A DNA stretch of 64,000 bases from Imbricaverruca yamaguchii (GCA_034440575.1 JAOTOL010001567.1:1039001-1103000), one strand, 5' to 3'; shown: positions 23,710-34,660, counted from the first letter of the stretch. The notes: a model not told the origin generated them from the letters alone. Numbers and translations are program-made.

Positions 23710-24250
23710 GGTGTTATGGATGCCACATAAAGTATGTCTACGCACCGGTTAAGAATGCTATTTTCCAACCGCTCGCGCAGAGGATTCCAACAGCGGCGAT
23801 CTATGACAGCAGAGCATTCGTGCTGTGGAAAGGAGCAGCGCCCCACGCATCGCAGCAGCTGTGAAACGCTGCCTTTGGGCACCGTTTCGATATAGTTTGC
23901 CCGAACAGATGGGGAGTGGCCACCTGCGATGAGCATGAGAACGCGCACTGGGCGGTTTCTCATAACGCGAATCGGAGCGACTAATCCCACTCCTCTCAGA
24001 ACTCGAAGAGCTCGGACTGCTGAAGCTGGAAGCGCACAGTTTGAGGGGAGACTATGGCTGTAGCGAACTTTGTGACATGAATTTTGCGCCGCCTGGCCGA
24101 CGAAACCTGTGTAGCCTTCCACGCCAGGCGGCCGGCCATTACAATCAATTACAATAATGCAGTTCGTTTATGAAATCTCGTTAAAAAAGGCCCGAGGGTG
24201 GGCGGATTCCCCCGCCCCTCCCTGGTGAGCGTGCTGGTCAACAAGGCCTG
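23710..24250. other. No gene recognised
   Basis: A minus frame of 144 codons (24122-23688) exists but matches no family I know. The stretch lies between the LINE and the PBLD 3' minisatellite. Confidence 0.45.
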
Positions 24251-24339
24251 AAGAAATGCGTGGTCCGGACCGAGCCGATTTCACGAGGCCGTCCCACACC
24301 CGGCCGCCGGCCTGCGTGCTGGCCGATGCGAGACCTCCG

Positions 24340-24690
24340 GCCGGCGCCTCAGACCATCGCGAGACCCTGGCGAGCGCTTCAGACCACTGCGAGACCCCGG
24401 CGGGCGCCTCAGGCTACTGCGAGACCCCGGCGAGCGCCTCAGGCCACTGCGAGACCCCGGCGAGCGCCTCAGACAACTGCGAGACCACGGCGGGCGCCTC
24501 AGGCCACTGAGAGACCCCGACGGGCTCCTCAGACCACTGAGATACCCCGGCGGCTCCTCAGACAACTGCGAGACGCCGGCGGACTCCTCAGACCGCTGCG
24601 AAACTCCGGAGGGCGCCTCAGGTCACGAGACCCCGGCGGGCGCCTCAGGCCACTGCGAGACCCCGACGGGCGCCTCAGGCCACGCGCAGC
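24340..24690 (-). repeat. About 30-bp minisatellite starting at the PBLD stop codon
   Basis: On minus the unit reads GTGGCCTGAGGCGCC then GGGGTCTCGCA. The first copy is the PBLD end itself (CGCGTGGCCTGA at 24675-24686), so the repeat was seeded by the last codons plus stop. About 11 imperfect copies run into the 3' flank. Confidence 0.88.
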
Positions 24691-24998
24691 CGGCCTCTGA
24701 GCACCACGGTGGCCTGTCCGGCCACCAGGGTCCTGCCTGCGGCCCACTGCACCTCGACAGTGAGCAGACCGCCCCGGGCCGAACACTGCCGGGCCGACAG
24801 ACGGTCAGAGTGCAGCCGACGCGCCCAGTAGGGCGCCAGCACCGTGTGTGCCGAGCCGGTCACCGGGTCCTCGGCGATGCCCACCCACGGCGCGAAGTAG
24901 CGGCTGACGAAGTGGACCGCGGTGCCGGCGAGGAGGGTGACGATGATGCCGCGCACCTCGCTGCCGTCGTGCAGCCGCGTCAGCTGACCGAGGTCCGG
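24675..24998 (-). CDS. PBLD: PBLD exon 3 (residues 183-289, stop)
   Basis: Acceptor GTGTCGTCCCCAG|CCGGACCTC. Contains RGIIVTLL, SRYFAPWVGIAEDPVTGSAH, CSARGGLLTVEV and the terminal LRGRLRVA followed by TGA. Upstream, the acceptor plus the first 21 exon bases recur as 40-bp copies; downstream, the stop region recurs as 30-bp copies. Confidence 0.93.
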   Translation of the reverse strand, partial: PDLGQLTRLHDGSEVRGIIVTLLAGTAVHFVSRYFAPWVGIAEDPVTGSAHTVLAPYWARRLHSDRLSARQCSARGGLLTVEVQWAAGRTLVAGQATVVLRGRLRVA

Positions 24999-27807
24999 CT
25001 GGGGACGACACGGAACGTCAGCTGACTCACATCCACGGTGGGAAACACGGAACGTCAGCTGACTCACATCCACGGCTGGGGACGACACGAACGTCAGCTG
25101 ACTCACATCCACGGCTGGGGACGACACGGAACGTCAGCTGACTCACATCCACGGCTGGGGACGACACGGAACGTCAGCTGACTCATCCACGGCTGGAACA
25201 TCAGCTGACTGGCCCATCATGCTGGCAGTCTTGGCATTCTAGGCAGCTAGCTCATATTCGCAACAGTTGATCGTTACTTCACACTCCTTGAACTGCTCAA
25301 TGACCACCGGAAACTGTCCCTACTGCTGGGTACTCGTCCTAATTTGCTACAGGTGCTCAATGGTCACATGGAACTGCTCCAACTGCTGGACGGATGCCTG
25401 GAGTTGTTCCAGGTGCCGGACTGTTGCCTGGAGCTGCCGGAGTTACATGGAGCTGCTCAAGCTGCTGGACGGCTACCTGGAGCTGTTGGACGGTTATCTT
25501 CAGGTGTCGGGCGGTTATCTGACCTGGCGGACGTCCGCGCTCCAGCTCCTGACGTTATCTGGAGCATCTGCCGGACAGTTACCTGGAGCTGCTCCAGCTC
25601 CCTGACCGTTGTCTGGAGCTGCTCATCTGCCGAGCAGTTACCTGCAGCTGCTCAAGCTGCTGGACGGCTACCTGGAGCTGTTGGACGGTTATCTTCAGGT
25701 GTCGGGCGGTTATCTGAACCTGCTGGACGGTTACCTGGCGCTGCTCCAGCTGCCTGACGGTTATCTGGAGCTGCCGGACGGTCATCTGGAGATGCAGGAC
25801 GGTTACCTGTAGTTGCTCCAGCTCCCTGACCGTTGTCTGGAGCTGCTCATCTGCCGGACAGTTACCTGCAGCTGCTCCAGCTGCTGGACGGTGCAGGAGT
25901 CGGCCAGCCTCAGCAGCAGTTTGCCGGTCGCCGGCGACAGCTGAGTGTCCGCCAGCGGCAGGCCGCCGCAGACGGCGTCGATCAGGACGCCGAAGCGGTC
26001 GGCCGGCACCGGCTGCGGCACGTTCAGCGGCAGGTCCAGCACGATGGTGTCGCCCTGCCGCCGCGCCGACAGCTCCACGCCCCAGCGGGTGACGAACGTC
26101 AGCTTGGGAGACGTGTTGCCGAGCACCTGTGCACGATACGGGATGTACGCGAAAGTTGGCCCGCCTCCTTGATTGTTCAGCTTGCTGGAGCATCGGCCCG
26201 CATTGGCATTGTCATATTCTGGGAAAATGTGTGTGGCGTGGCTTCACGCGCTTGCCTTTGGGAGAGCCCCCGGCTGGAAGGTTCCGGTGGCAACTGATCC
26301 AGTAAGGACGGCGCATACCGTAAGACCAGCGGGAAGTCCCTGCATGAGTTGTTAGTCTGGTGGTGTGCGAGCCGTGTCCCTGTCTCGGTCCTTCCCACCC
26401 CGCTCGTACTCCCGTCGTTGTCACTGCTCCTTCTGCCGCGACTTTCCCCACCAATCTCCGCGCTGCACTGTACAGAGGCGGGTCCAGCGGCCGGCTTTGG
26501 ACGCCGGAATTAGCCAAGGTGCCCAATGCTGTCTAACACTGCCAACAATTTAACCCCCAGGTTGTCATGACAACCTCGTCCGATTCCATTGCACATGCCA
26601 GAGGAGACGCATCACAGCAAACCTCAAAATGACGATGGGCGAAAAGAATGATGTGCGGCTCCAAACGTGGCAAGTATTTCGCTCAAGCTGGCCGGTTTTG
26701 GGAGGCGTGGCTTAATTTGGCCCTTGGATCCACCAGCGTTCCGTGGCCTCGGCCACACCCACCTTGAAGAGGATAGCAACTCCGGCCACACCCACCTTGA
26801 AGAGGACAGCGGCCCCGGCCACACCCACCTTGAATAGGACAGCAGCCCCGGACACACCCACCTTGAAGAGGACAGCAACTCCGGCTACACACACCCACCT
26901 TGAAGAGGACAGCAACCCCGGCCACACCACCTTGAAGAGGACAGCAACCCCGGCCACACCCACCTTGAAGAGGACAGCAACCCGGACACACCCACCTTGA
27001 AGAGGACAGCAACCCCGGCCACACCCACCTTGAAGAGGACAGCAACCCCGGCCACACCCACCTTGAAGAGGACAGCAACCCCGGCCACACCCACCTTGAA
27101 GAGGACAGCAACCCCGGCCACACCCACCTTGAAGAGGACAGCGCCCCGGCCACACCCACCTTGAGGAGGACAGCGGCCCCGGCCACACCCACCTTGAAGA
27201 GGACAGCAGCCCCGGCCACACCCACCTTGAAGAGGACAGCAGCCCCGGCCACACCCACCTTGAAGAGGACAGCAACCCCGGCCACACCCACCTTGAAGAG
27301 GACAGCAACCCCGGCCACACCCACCTTGAAGAGGACAGCAACCCCGGCCACACCCACCTTGAAGAGGACAGCAACCCCGGCCACACCCACCTTGAAGAGG
27401 ACAGCAACTCCGGCCACGCCCACCTTGAAAAGGACAGCAGCCCCGGCCACACCCACCTTGAAGAGGACAGCAACCCCGGCCACACCCACCTTGAAGAGGA
27501 CAGCAACTCCGGCCACACCCACCTTGAAGAGGACAGCGGCGGCGGCCAGCGTGCCGTGGCCACACAGCTGCACCTCCGTGGTGGGCGTGAACCAGCGCAG
27601 CGAGAACCGGTCGGCGGTGTCGAAGGCGTCGGCGGCGCACAGCCGCGTCACGAACGCCGTCTCCGAGTGGTTCATCTGGGCGGCGACGCCGCGCAGCAGC
27701 GCGTCCGCCTCCTGCTCCTGCAGCAGGCACACGGACGCCGGGTTGCCGCCGAACGGCTCGGCCGTGAACGAGTTGACGGTGAAGATCTCCAGCTGGCGGC
27801 CCTCCAT
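24675..27807 (-). CDS. PBLD: PBLD: phenazine biosynthesis-like domain protein (PhzF superfamily), complete, 3 exons
   Basis: Exons at 27807-27523, 26126-25866 and 24998-24675 (minus), all phase 0: 285+261+324 bp, giving 289 residues, the size of animal PBLD proteins. Seen: MEGRQLEIFTVNSF start; GGNPASVCLL (20-29); NHSETAF (46-52) with Glu49 at the position of the PhzF catalytic glutamate; RWFTPTTEVQLCGHGTLA (71-88); IVLDLP in exon 2; SRYFAPWVGIAEDPVTGSAH (214-233), the second half-site; ends VVLRGRLRVA. The family has the diaminopimelate-epimerase fold and is thought to be an isomerase; the animal substrate is not settled. Probably cytosolic, since no signal or membrane segment is seen. The ATG at 27807 is chosen because upstream in-frame text is repeat-derived. 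Odd: both introns and the 3' flank carry minisatellites made of copies of the adjoining exon edge. Confidence 0.93.
24978..25205 (-). repeat. 40-bp minisatellite duplicating the PBLD intron 2 acceptor
   Basis: About five units with, on minus, GTGTCGTCCCCAG|CCGTGGATG...GTCAGCTGACG. The real exon edge reads GTGTCGTCCCCAG|CCGGACCTCGGTCAGCTGACG. Each unit therefore offers a further 3' splice site. Confidence 0.9.
25285..25890 (-). repeat. Degenerate minisatellite duplicating the PBLD intron 2 donor
   Basis: Imperfect units of about 24-36 bp. On minus they read like the end of exon 2 plus donor (CAGCTGGAGCAGCTGCAG then GTAACTGTCC). The exon frame stays open deep into the intron as QLEQLQVTVRQ-like repeats. 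Copies are more diverged than in the intron 1 array, suggesting an older expansion. Confidence 0.85.
25866..26126 (-). CDS. PBLD: PBLD exon 2 (residues 96-182)
   Basis: Acceptor CGTGCACAG|GTGCTCGGC; ends GAGCAGCTGCAG|GTAACT. It encodes the inter-domain part (LTFVTRWGVELSARR, IVLDLPLNVPQP, LSPATGKLLLRLAD). Downstream in the intron the exon tail and its donor recur as imperfect tandem copies. Confidence 0.92.
26165..26742 (-). other. Distal part of PBLD intron 1
   Basis: No repeat array and no other gene. It contains a perfect 18-bp palindrome, AGGTTGTCATGACAACCT, at 26559-26576. The acceptor region of exon 2 lacks the edge duplication seen at other PBLD junctions. Confidence 0.5.
26743..27535 (-). 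repeat. 33-bp minisatellite duplicating the PBLD intron 1 donor
   Basis: About 24 copies. On minus each has GCTGTCCTCTTCAAG|GTGGGTGTGGCC, the exact end of exon 1 plus its 5' splice site. The period is 11 codons, so the exon frame runs on as repeats of AVLFKVGVAGV until units with small deletions shift it. The copy nearest the exon is the functional edge. Confidence 0.93.
27523..27807 (-). CDS. PBLD: PBLD exon 1 (residues 1-95)
   Basis: Begins at ATG 27807 and ends CTCTTCAAG|GTGGGT, donor GT at 27522-27521. It carries the first half of the PhzF active site (NHSETAF, FTPTTEVQLCGHGTL). The frame stays open past the donor because the intron starts with in-frame 33-bp copies of the exon end. Confidence 0.93.
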
Positions 27808-27837
27808 GGTGAAACGAACGGCTGGAAATCTGCCGGG

Positions 27838-28075
27838 GAAGCTCATAAGATCTACTTTCAGAAGGTCTACGTTCAGAAGATCTACCTTCAGAAGCCCTAT
27901 TTTCACGAGATCTACTCTCGGGTCTGAGTGTTCAGAAAATCTACTCCAAATTCTGAATGTTCAGAAGGTCTACAAATCGTCCTTGGCTGTTCAGAAGATC
28001 TGCAAATAGGCCTAACATGTTCAGAAGATCTACCCACAATCCAAATGTTCAGAAGATCTACTGAGATCTTGTGAG
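27838..28075 (-). repeat. Degenerate repeat just upstream of the PBLD start
   Basis: Irregular copies of GTAGATCTTCTGAAC (minus) start about 30 bp before the ATG and cover the likely 5' UTR or promoter. They put in-frame codons before the start, so they matter for start choice. Confidence 0.75.
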
Positions 28076-28139
28076 TCTGACCCCAATCTGCCGGCCCGCG
28101 TCAGGTGAACACTGGCCGGAAGTGGGCATCGGGAACCGG

Positions 28140-29530
28140 CTCACTGGCGTTGCGAAACGTCGTGATCTGTGATATTCTGTGACCAGTGTCATGATCTGTA
28201 GTCAGAGTTGTGATCTGTGCCCAGAGTCGTAGTCTGTAGTAAGAATAGTGAGCTGTAGTCAGAGCCAGAGTCAGTAATGCATCCCACTACATTCAGCACA
28301 CGTTGTTTCCAACTTGACTGAATTGTTGCGGTACGCGCCAATGATTGTGTGATGACAATTTACCCAGGTGTCCCCCCTACCCTACCCCCACCCTCAGTAT
28401 ATTCGAGAAAATGAAAAATCAAACAATTTGAGCTGTGGCCTTTCGCCATTCAATGGATTCGCCTCTTACCGTTGCATACTGTGGCAAGCCGTGACCATTG
28501 GCCACTGCAATGGGTTCGCCTCCCCTCCCCACCTCTCCCCGGCATACGACTCCGACTACAGATCACGACTCTGACTATATATCAAGACTATGACTACATA
28601 TTACGACTCTGACTACATATCACGACTCTGACTGCATATCACGACTCTGACTACATATCACGACTCTGACTACATATCACGACTCTGACTATAGATCAGG
28701 ACTCTGGCTATATATCACGACTGTGGCTACAGATCACGACTATAGATCAGGACTATAGCTACAGATCACGACTATAGATCACGACTCTGGCTATATATCA
28801 CGACTCTGGCTACAGATCACGACTATATCGACTATAGATCAGACTCTGACTACCGATCACGACTCTGACTACATATCAAGACTCTGAGTACAGATCACAA
28901 CTATGGCTACATATAACGACTCTGACTACATATCACGACTCTGACTACATATCACGACTCTGACTACATATCACGACTCTGACTACATATCACGACTCTG
29001 ACTACATATCACGACTCTGACTACATATCACGACTCTGACTACATATCTGACTCTGACTACATATCACGACTCTGACTACATATCACGACTCTGACTACA
29101 TTACACGACGACTCTGACTACATATGACTCTGACTACAATCACGACTCTGACTACGACTCTGACTACATATCACGACTCTGACTACATATCACGACTCTG
29201 ACTACAGATCACGACTCTGGCTACATATCACGACTCTGACTACAGATCACGACTCTGACTACAGATCACGACTATCACGACTCTGACTATAGATCACGAC
29301 TATATATCAGGACTCTGGCTACAGATCACGACTATAGATCACGACTATAGATCAGGACTCTGACTACAGATCACGACTATAGATCACGACTATAGATCAG
29401 GACTCTGACTACAGATCACGACTATAGATCACGACTATAGATCAGGACTCTGGCTACAGATCACGACTCTGGCTAGAGATCACGACTCTGGCTAGAGATC
29501 ACGACTCTGGCTATAGATCACAACTCTGGC
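28140..29530. repeat. Diverged minisatellite (about 19-20 bp), orientation reversed at left end
   Basis: From about 28550 to 29530 the plus strand shows CACGACTCTGACTACATAT and variants. At 28185-28270 the related text is in reverse complement (TGATCTGTAGTCAGAGT). The stretch between holds no recognised gene. The array lies upstream of PBLD. Confidence 0.85.
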
Positions 29531-29774
29531 TACAGGCGGTGTACCACGGAGCAGTACGTACCGTGCCGTGCCGAGTAGTACAGTGGTCACGCTCCGTGAC
29601 GGGAGGGGGAGGGGCTGGGCGGCTGGAGCCAGGTCTCGGCTGCCAGTCGGCCGTCCTCGGCAGACCCGGGCCAGGCGCGCCAAATCAGTGGCGCGCCCAG
29701 GAGTCGGACCGATGGTGCAGCTTCGTTTGCGCCGGGGCGGTGCTCAACAGCCCGGCTCTGTCTGGTTGGTCCCA

Positions 29775-30616
29775 TTACCCGCGCCGTCTTTCCGGTCAGA
29801 TCCTCACACCCCGTCTCGGGGGGGGGGGGGGGGGGGGGGGTTAGTAACCCCCCTCTAAAATCCAAACTAAGCATCGCACGAAAACGAAAGAGGTGTCATC
29901 GGAAAGCGCTCGACGAGTAGGGTCCGTGTCCACCCCCCAAAACAGTTTCCCCCAAAAGTGACGTCACCAGGGGGGGGGCTAGATTTTCACGACTTTCCAC
30001 GACTTACATCATGCTTTTGGCTCTGGGGATTCATTTTTGGGGATGTATGAAAAGCAAAATTCATTTGGAATGAGAAAAGGACAGCGAAATCGACCAGGGC
30101 TATAATTTTTCCCGCAGAAATAATTTTTTTTAATTGAATATTTTTGAGTTTCCAAGTTTTCTTTAATTTCCTTTTCCAATGAGTAGAGCAGACCGAGAAA
30201 CGTTGTTGGAAGTCAACTTGCCCTAATAAGAAAATGCTGACTTTAGCCAGAATCATCTATTTCAACTGCAATTTGGCAAATACGCCAAATTTATATGTTG
30301 TCAAAAACTAAAAAAATCAAGTCCTACGTTTTGTAGCATCTCTAAAGATAAGCAAACGCTGAAAGTTTCATTAAAATATCTGTATCCGTTAAACCGTGAC
30401 GACTGATTGAACATTTTCGGAGGTGACCTCACTTGACCTTGACTAACTCGTTGAACCTAGATGACCTGACTTCAAAATTTTTGAAACAGCATGCCAAATT
30501 GATGTGGAAAAAGGTATGCCAAAGTTGGGCGCACTGCCGGCGCCGTTCGTCCGCTATCCGCGGAAAAACCTGAGGGGCGGGTTGAAGACCCCCCCCCCCG
30601 AGACGGGACGGGTTAA
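29775..30616. mobile_element. TTAA-bounded MITE-like element, copy 2
   Basis: Same element as 19631-20468, with ACGGGACGGGTTAA at the right end. The left end has lost one A (TTACCCGCGCCGT), and the inner G-run near 29820 is longer. The interior is similar throughout, for example GAAAGAGGTGTCATCGGAAA. Confidence 0.7.
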
Positions 30617-30619
30617 GCG

Positions 30620-31595
30620 CTGGGTCTGACGCCGTGCGAAGCTTGTCCGGCGTCGTTAAGTTAAGCGCTTGGTCTTTGCCCTGCAAAGCTTCGAGACAGG
30701 CCTCAGAATTTCTAGCAAACGTCGTCAGCTCACGGAACTCTTGTTAGCTCTTCGGTGACTGTTCACCCCTCAGTGTTTCGCCCTTTCCTCAGGAGCAGGA
30801 CCTGCTCTAACGTGTTTACTAGGTGGGAGTCGTCCTACCTAGTGCAGTGAAATCCCACCTAGTGAGCGAAAAGTCCCACCTTTCAAAGGGTGTTTCAATG
30901 GAGAAAATAGTGAAAGAAACTGTCTGATATCTCTGGTAGCGTAAGTTTATTGCCATGAACGATGCATCGTTTTTAAGAAGAAAATAACAGTAGCAAGTTG
31001 GCAGCACTACTGAGATCAAAGCACGAACAAAGCTCAAATGTGAATTGCTTCAATGGGAAAAGTTCATGCTACAAAGCCAGCAATTATATTAACCAATCAT
31101 ATAGACCCAATTATAACTACATAGAACCAATTGCTGGTGGAATATCCGGATACAATACGCGGAAAAGAACTCACACATTTATGTTTGACATTGCGCCAAC
31201 TGATCTGCTACAACCCTAACTGCCTTTGAAAAGTGAGATCTATGCCATTTTCTTGAAGACTAAGGCAGTCTTAACCCTGTCCAGTGCTACATTGCCTACT
31301 AATAAATAAATGGCTTGCGAAATAAAACATGCTGCCCTTGCTTTATCGGATACGTCCAGCGTTCTTCAAAGCGCTAGCCGTGTGCGAACCAATGTTGTGA
31401 ATGAGTGAGAGATGGTGGTGAAGATCGAACGACTATCTAAAACACACAGGAATCTGTCTAAACGGAAAACGGTCACGTACAACAAGAGGTGATGCAAGTT
31501 TCAGGACAACAAACAAAGGCTCCAAATGGACGAGCTCTTTGACATTACATATTGCCGGTGAAAGATCATGGACGAGCAGCGCTGAGTCTGTCCCC
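30620..31595. other. No gene recognised
   Basis: AT-rich intergenic sequence with short frames only. Left part has a short duplicated phrase (TTAAGCGCTGGGTCT / TTAAGCGCTTGGTCT). Confidence 0.5.
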
Positions 31596-31599
31596 TGGG

Positions 31600-32335
31600 C
31601 AGACTCAGATGGGTGACAGACTCAGGGGTGTGACAGACTCAGGGGTGTGACAGACTCAGGGATGTGACAGACTCAGGGGTGTGACAGACTCAGGGATGTG
31701 ACAGACTCAGGGATGTGACAGACTCAGGGATGTGACAGACTCAGGGATGTGACAGACTCAGGGATGTGACAGACTCAGGGGTGTGACAGACTCAGGGGTG
31801 TGACAGACTCAGGGGTGTGACAGACTCAGGGATGTGACAGACTCAGGGGTGTGACAGACTCAGGGAGGTGACAGACTCAGGAATGTGACAGACTCAGGGA
31901 TGTGACAGACTCAGGGGTGTGACAGACTCAGGGATGTGACAGACTCAGAGGGTGACAGACTCAGGGGTGTGACAGACTCAGGGGTGTGACAGACTCAGGG
32001 GTGTGACAGACTCAGGGATGTGACAGACTCAGGGGTGTGACAGACTCAGGGGTGTGACAGACTCAGGGGTGTGACAGACTCAGATGGTGACAGATTCAGA
32101 TGGTGGCAGACTCAGGGTTGTGACAGACTCAGGGGTGTGACAGACTCAGGGGTGTGACAGACTCAGGGATGTGACAGACTCAGGGATGTGACAGACTCAG
32201 GGATGTGACAGACTCAGGGTTGTGACAGACTCAGGGGTGTGACGGACTCAGGGGTGTGACAGACTCAGGGAGGTGACAAACTCAGGTATGTGATATACTC
32301 AGGGAGGTGACAGACTCAGGAATGTGACAGATCTC
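31600..32335. repeat. 17-bp minisatellite
   Basis: About 43 tandem copies of TGTGACAGACTCAGGGG with A/G variants at the last bases. The 17-bp period keeps no long frame open. Confidence 0.95.
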
Positions 32336-32486
32336 TCACATCCCTGCGGGATGGGCAGTTCCTGTGTGGCCAGAAAAACGAGGGATGCCTTCATATAAGT
32401 CCAGTCGTGGATACCTCTGGTACGAGATGCCTTCAAGCGAGACCGGCCTCTGATGGCGATCAGAGGTACGCTGGTTCCGAATTAAA

Positions 32487-33160
32487 CGGGCCGCGATCGC
32501 TCAACGTCCACGACCGCAACGTCAACGGCAGCGACCACAACAGCACAGGACAGCGCCAGTGCAGACGAGGTACCGAGTGATTCAGACCTTGCGACCAGCA
32601 CTGGCGGCAAGTCAGCGTTCGTGGCCGACTCTGAGGTCAGTGCCGGTGCCAAGTCAGCATCCATGGCCGACTCTGAGGTCAGTACCGGTGTCAAGTCAGC
32701 ATCCATGGCCGACTCTGAGGCCAGTACCGGTGTCAAGTCAGCATCCATGGCCGACTCTGAGGCCAGTACCGGTGCCAAGTCAGCATCCATGGCCGACTCT
32801 GAGGCCAGTACCGGTGCCAAGTCAGCATCCATGGCCGACTCTGAGGCCAGTACCGGTGCCAAGTCAGCATCCACGGCCGACTCTGAGGTCAGTACCGGTG
32901 TCAAGTCAGCATCCAAGGCCGACTCTGAGGCCAGTACCGGTGTCAAGTCAGCATCCATGGCTGACTCTGAGGTCAGTACCGGTGTCAAGTCAGCATCCAA
33001 GGCCGACTCTGAGGCCAGTACCGGTGTCAAGTCAGCATCCAAGGCCGACTCTGAGGCCAGTACCGGTGTCAAGTCAGCATCCATGGCCGACTCTGAGGCC
33101 AGTGCCGGTGTCAAGTCAGCATCCAAGGCCAATGCCGACGCAGTAGCTGCCGCTGAGTGA
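32487..33160 (+). CDS. Open frame over 48-bp minisatellite; possible exon edge, unresolved
   Basis: The frame opens after a TAA at 32484 with Ser/Thr-rich text (STSTTATSTAATTTAQDSAS), then about ten 16-residue repeats (KSASMADSEVSTGV), and stops at 33160. The minus strand is equally open (DADLTPVLASESAM repeats, 33243-32482). On plus, several units carry GACTCTGAG|GTCAGT, which resembles a donor, and a strong acceptor (CCACCCCCTCACAG) ends at 33190. This could be a real exon whose donor was amplified, as in PBLD. No family is recognised and no upstream acceptor is convincing. Confidence 0.3.
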
Positions 33161-33199
33161 CTGTTCTCTCTGCCCCCCACCCCCTCACAGCGAGCCGCA

Positions 33200-34660
33200 T
33201 GCGTCACGTGATTCGAGAGCAGCGACGAGACGGCGTTTGGCATCGGATGCCCGAGACCGATCTATCTTCGCGAAGAGACCGACCTGTCCTCTCGACACAC
33301 GTACGTGGCCAGTGCCCGCACTTGTCAGACATGGAAAATTCTCGTCAGCAACACGACGGCAAAGATGACTGAATTTGCTCTGGAACTTATCTTTGTATTG
33401 TTATTTGCATTGCCATGTCACCAGAAGGTATTTAAGCAATGGCAATTACCCATCGATTTTCGCTATAAGGCATTGTCGTTGATCAAGTCGCATATACACA
33501 AGTTACATTTTTGTACAACATACTAAATGTCATCAATGCACTTAGCAGACAATTATCTATCGTCTGTACACTTCAAGCTACTAAGCGACATAAACGATGA
33601 AAATTGTCGGTGTTATCTTCCTGCTCGACATGCTAATGCCGATGGAAATTGCAATGCCTGATGAGCGCAAACTGTACTTTTTCCACATAAAGTTGGGATC
33701 CAAAAATATATTTTGTAAAGTTATGTTTCATCCTTCTCCATTGCTTAAATGTCCAATGTACGGTAGGGTACGTGCGGAACCGGGTAAACAAGTAAAAAAT
33801 ATATCAGATCTACGGCCCAGCGCCGGCCGCCCACGGTGGATCTGGCGCCGCGCCGGCTTCCGGTTCAGCTTCGTCATCACCCCGGCTGCACTCGTCACAG
33901 ATCCAACTCAGCGGCGGCCGCCCGACCTGCCGAAGATGGTGCCGGTGGGTACCGCATGAAGCTCCCGCTGCTTCCTGCACTAATTGTCCCTCCCACCTAA
34001 CGCGATTACCTATATTTTCGAGCCTGGTGTGCGGTCACTGAGGATTTTCCGTTGAGTGCAGACTGTGACACATGTGACCGATGCGAAGACTGAAACTATC
34101 GAAGGAGATGTTTATTTGTCTTGCGTCAGTGATGCTCTGTGGCAGCTGGCAGCCCGACGGTCTGTGTTCTCAGCTGCAGTGTGCTCACGCGATGCACAGG
34201 TGTTGTCGAGAGATCGTAAAAGACATATTGCGTAGTAGGTGGGGTGGTGATGGCTTCGTCGGCAACAGTGTGAGTATAGACAAGCCACCAAAAACCACGC
34301 TAGTTCCGAGGCAGGACGAAGCCCGAATGGGTTTGTTTTGAACTGTCGGAGACCTTCTTCAGCGTACGAGAGACCCGAACCGTCGGGAACCAGGCGACAT
34401 GAGGCGTTTGAAGAGCTGGTATCAGCGTGGCTATGCAATTTACTCTATTCGAGATAAGAGTAGGTAATATAGCATTAGGTTGCGTTTTGTTCAGCATTTT
34501 ACGTTGTTTTTGGATGATCACCACCAGAGGCGCAGCCAAGGGGGTCGAAAGCCCCCCTACCTCCCGTAGCATCGAAAAGATCAAAGCATAAATGATCAAA
34601 CAATAAATGTTGAGATACGCACAACTCGAAATCATCAATTTTCGGCGCCGTTCACACGCT
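33200..34660. other. No confident gene
   Basis: A GC-rich patch at 33814-33960 has an open plus frame (RPSAGRPRWIWRRAGFRF) but no recognised family. The rest is AT-rich with short frames. Confidence 0.45.

Noticed and set aside
23688..24122. A 144-codon minus frame downstream of PBLD
   Set aside because: No similarity recognised and no start or splice support.
26683..27906. A 407-codon continuous minus frame over PBLD exon 1 and its intron
   Set aside because: Only the first part is PBLD; the rest is the 33-bp array in the intron, and family alignment resumes at exon 2 after a standard acceptor.
33190..33299. Exon between a strong acceptor (CCCTCACAG) and a GTACGT donor
   Set aside because: Kept only as part of the 48-bp array idea; the best-phased reading stops after six codons and the other frames show no known domain.
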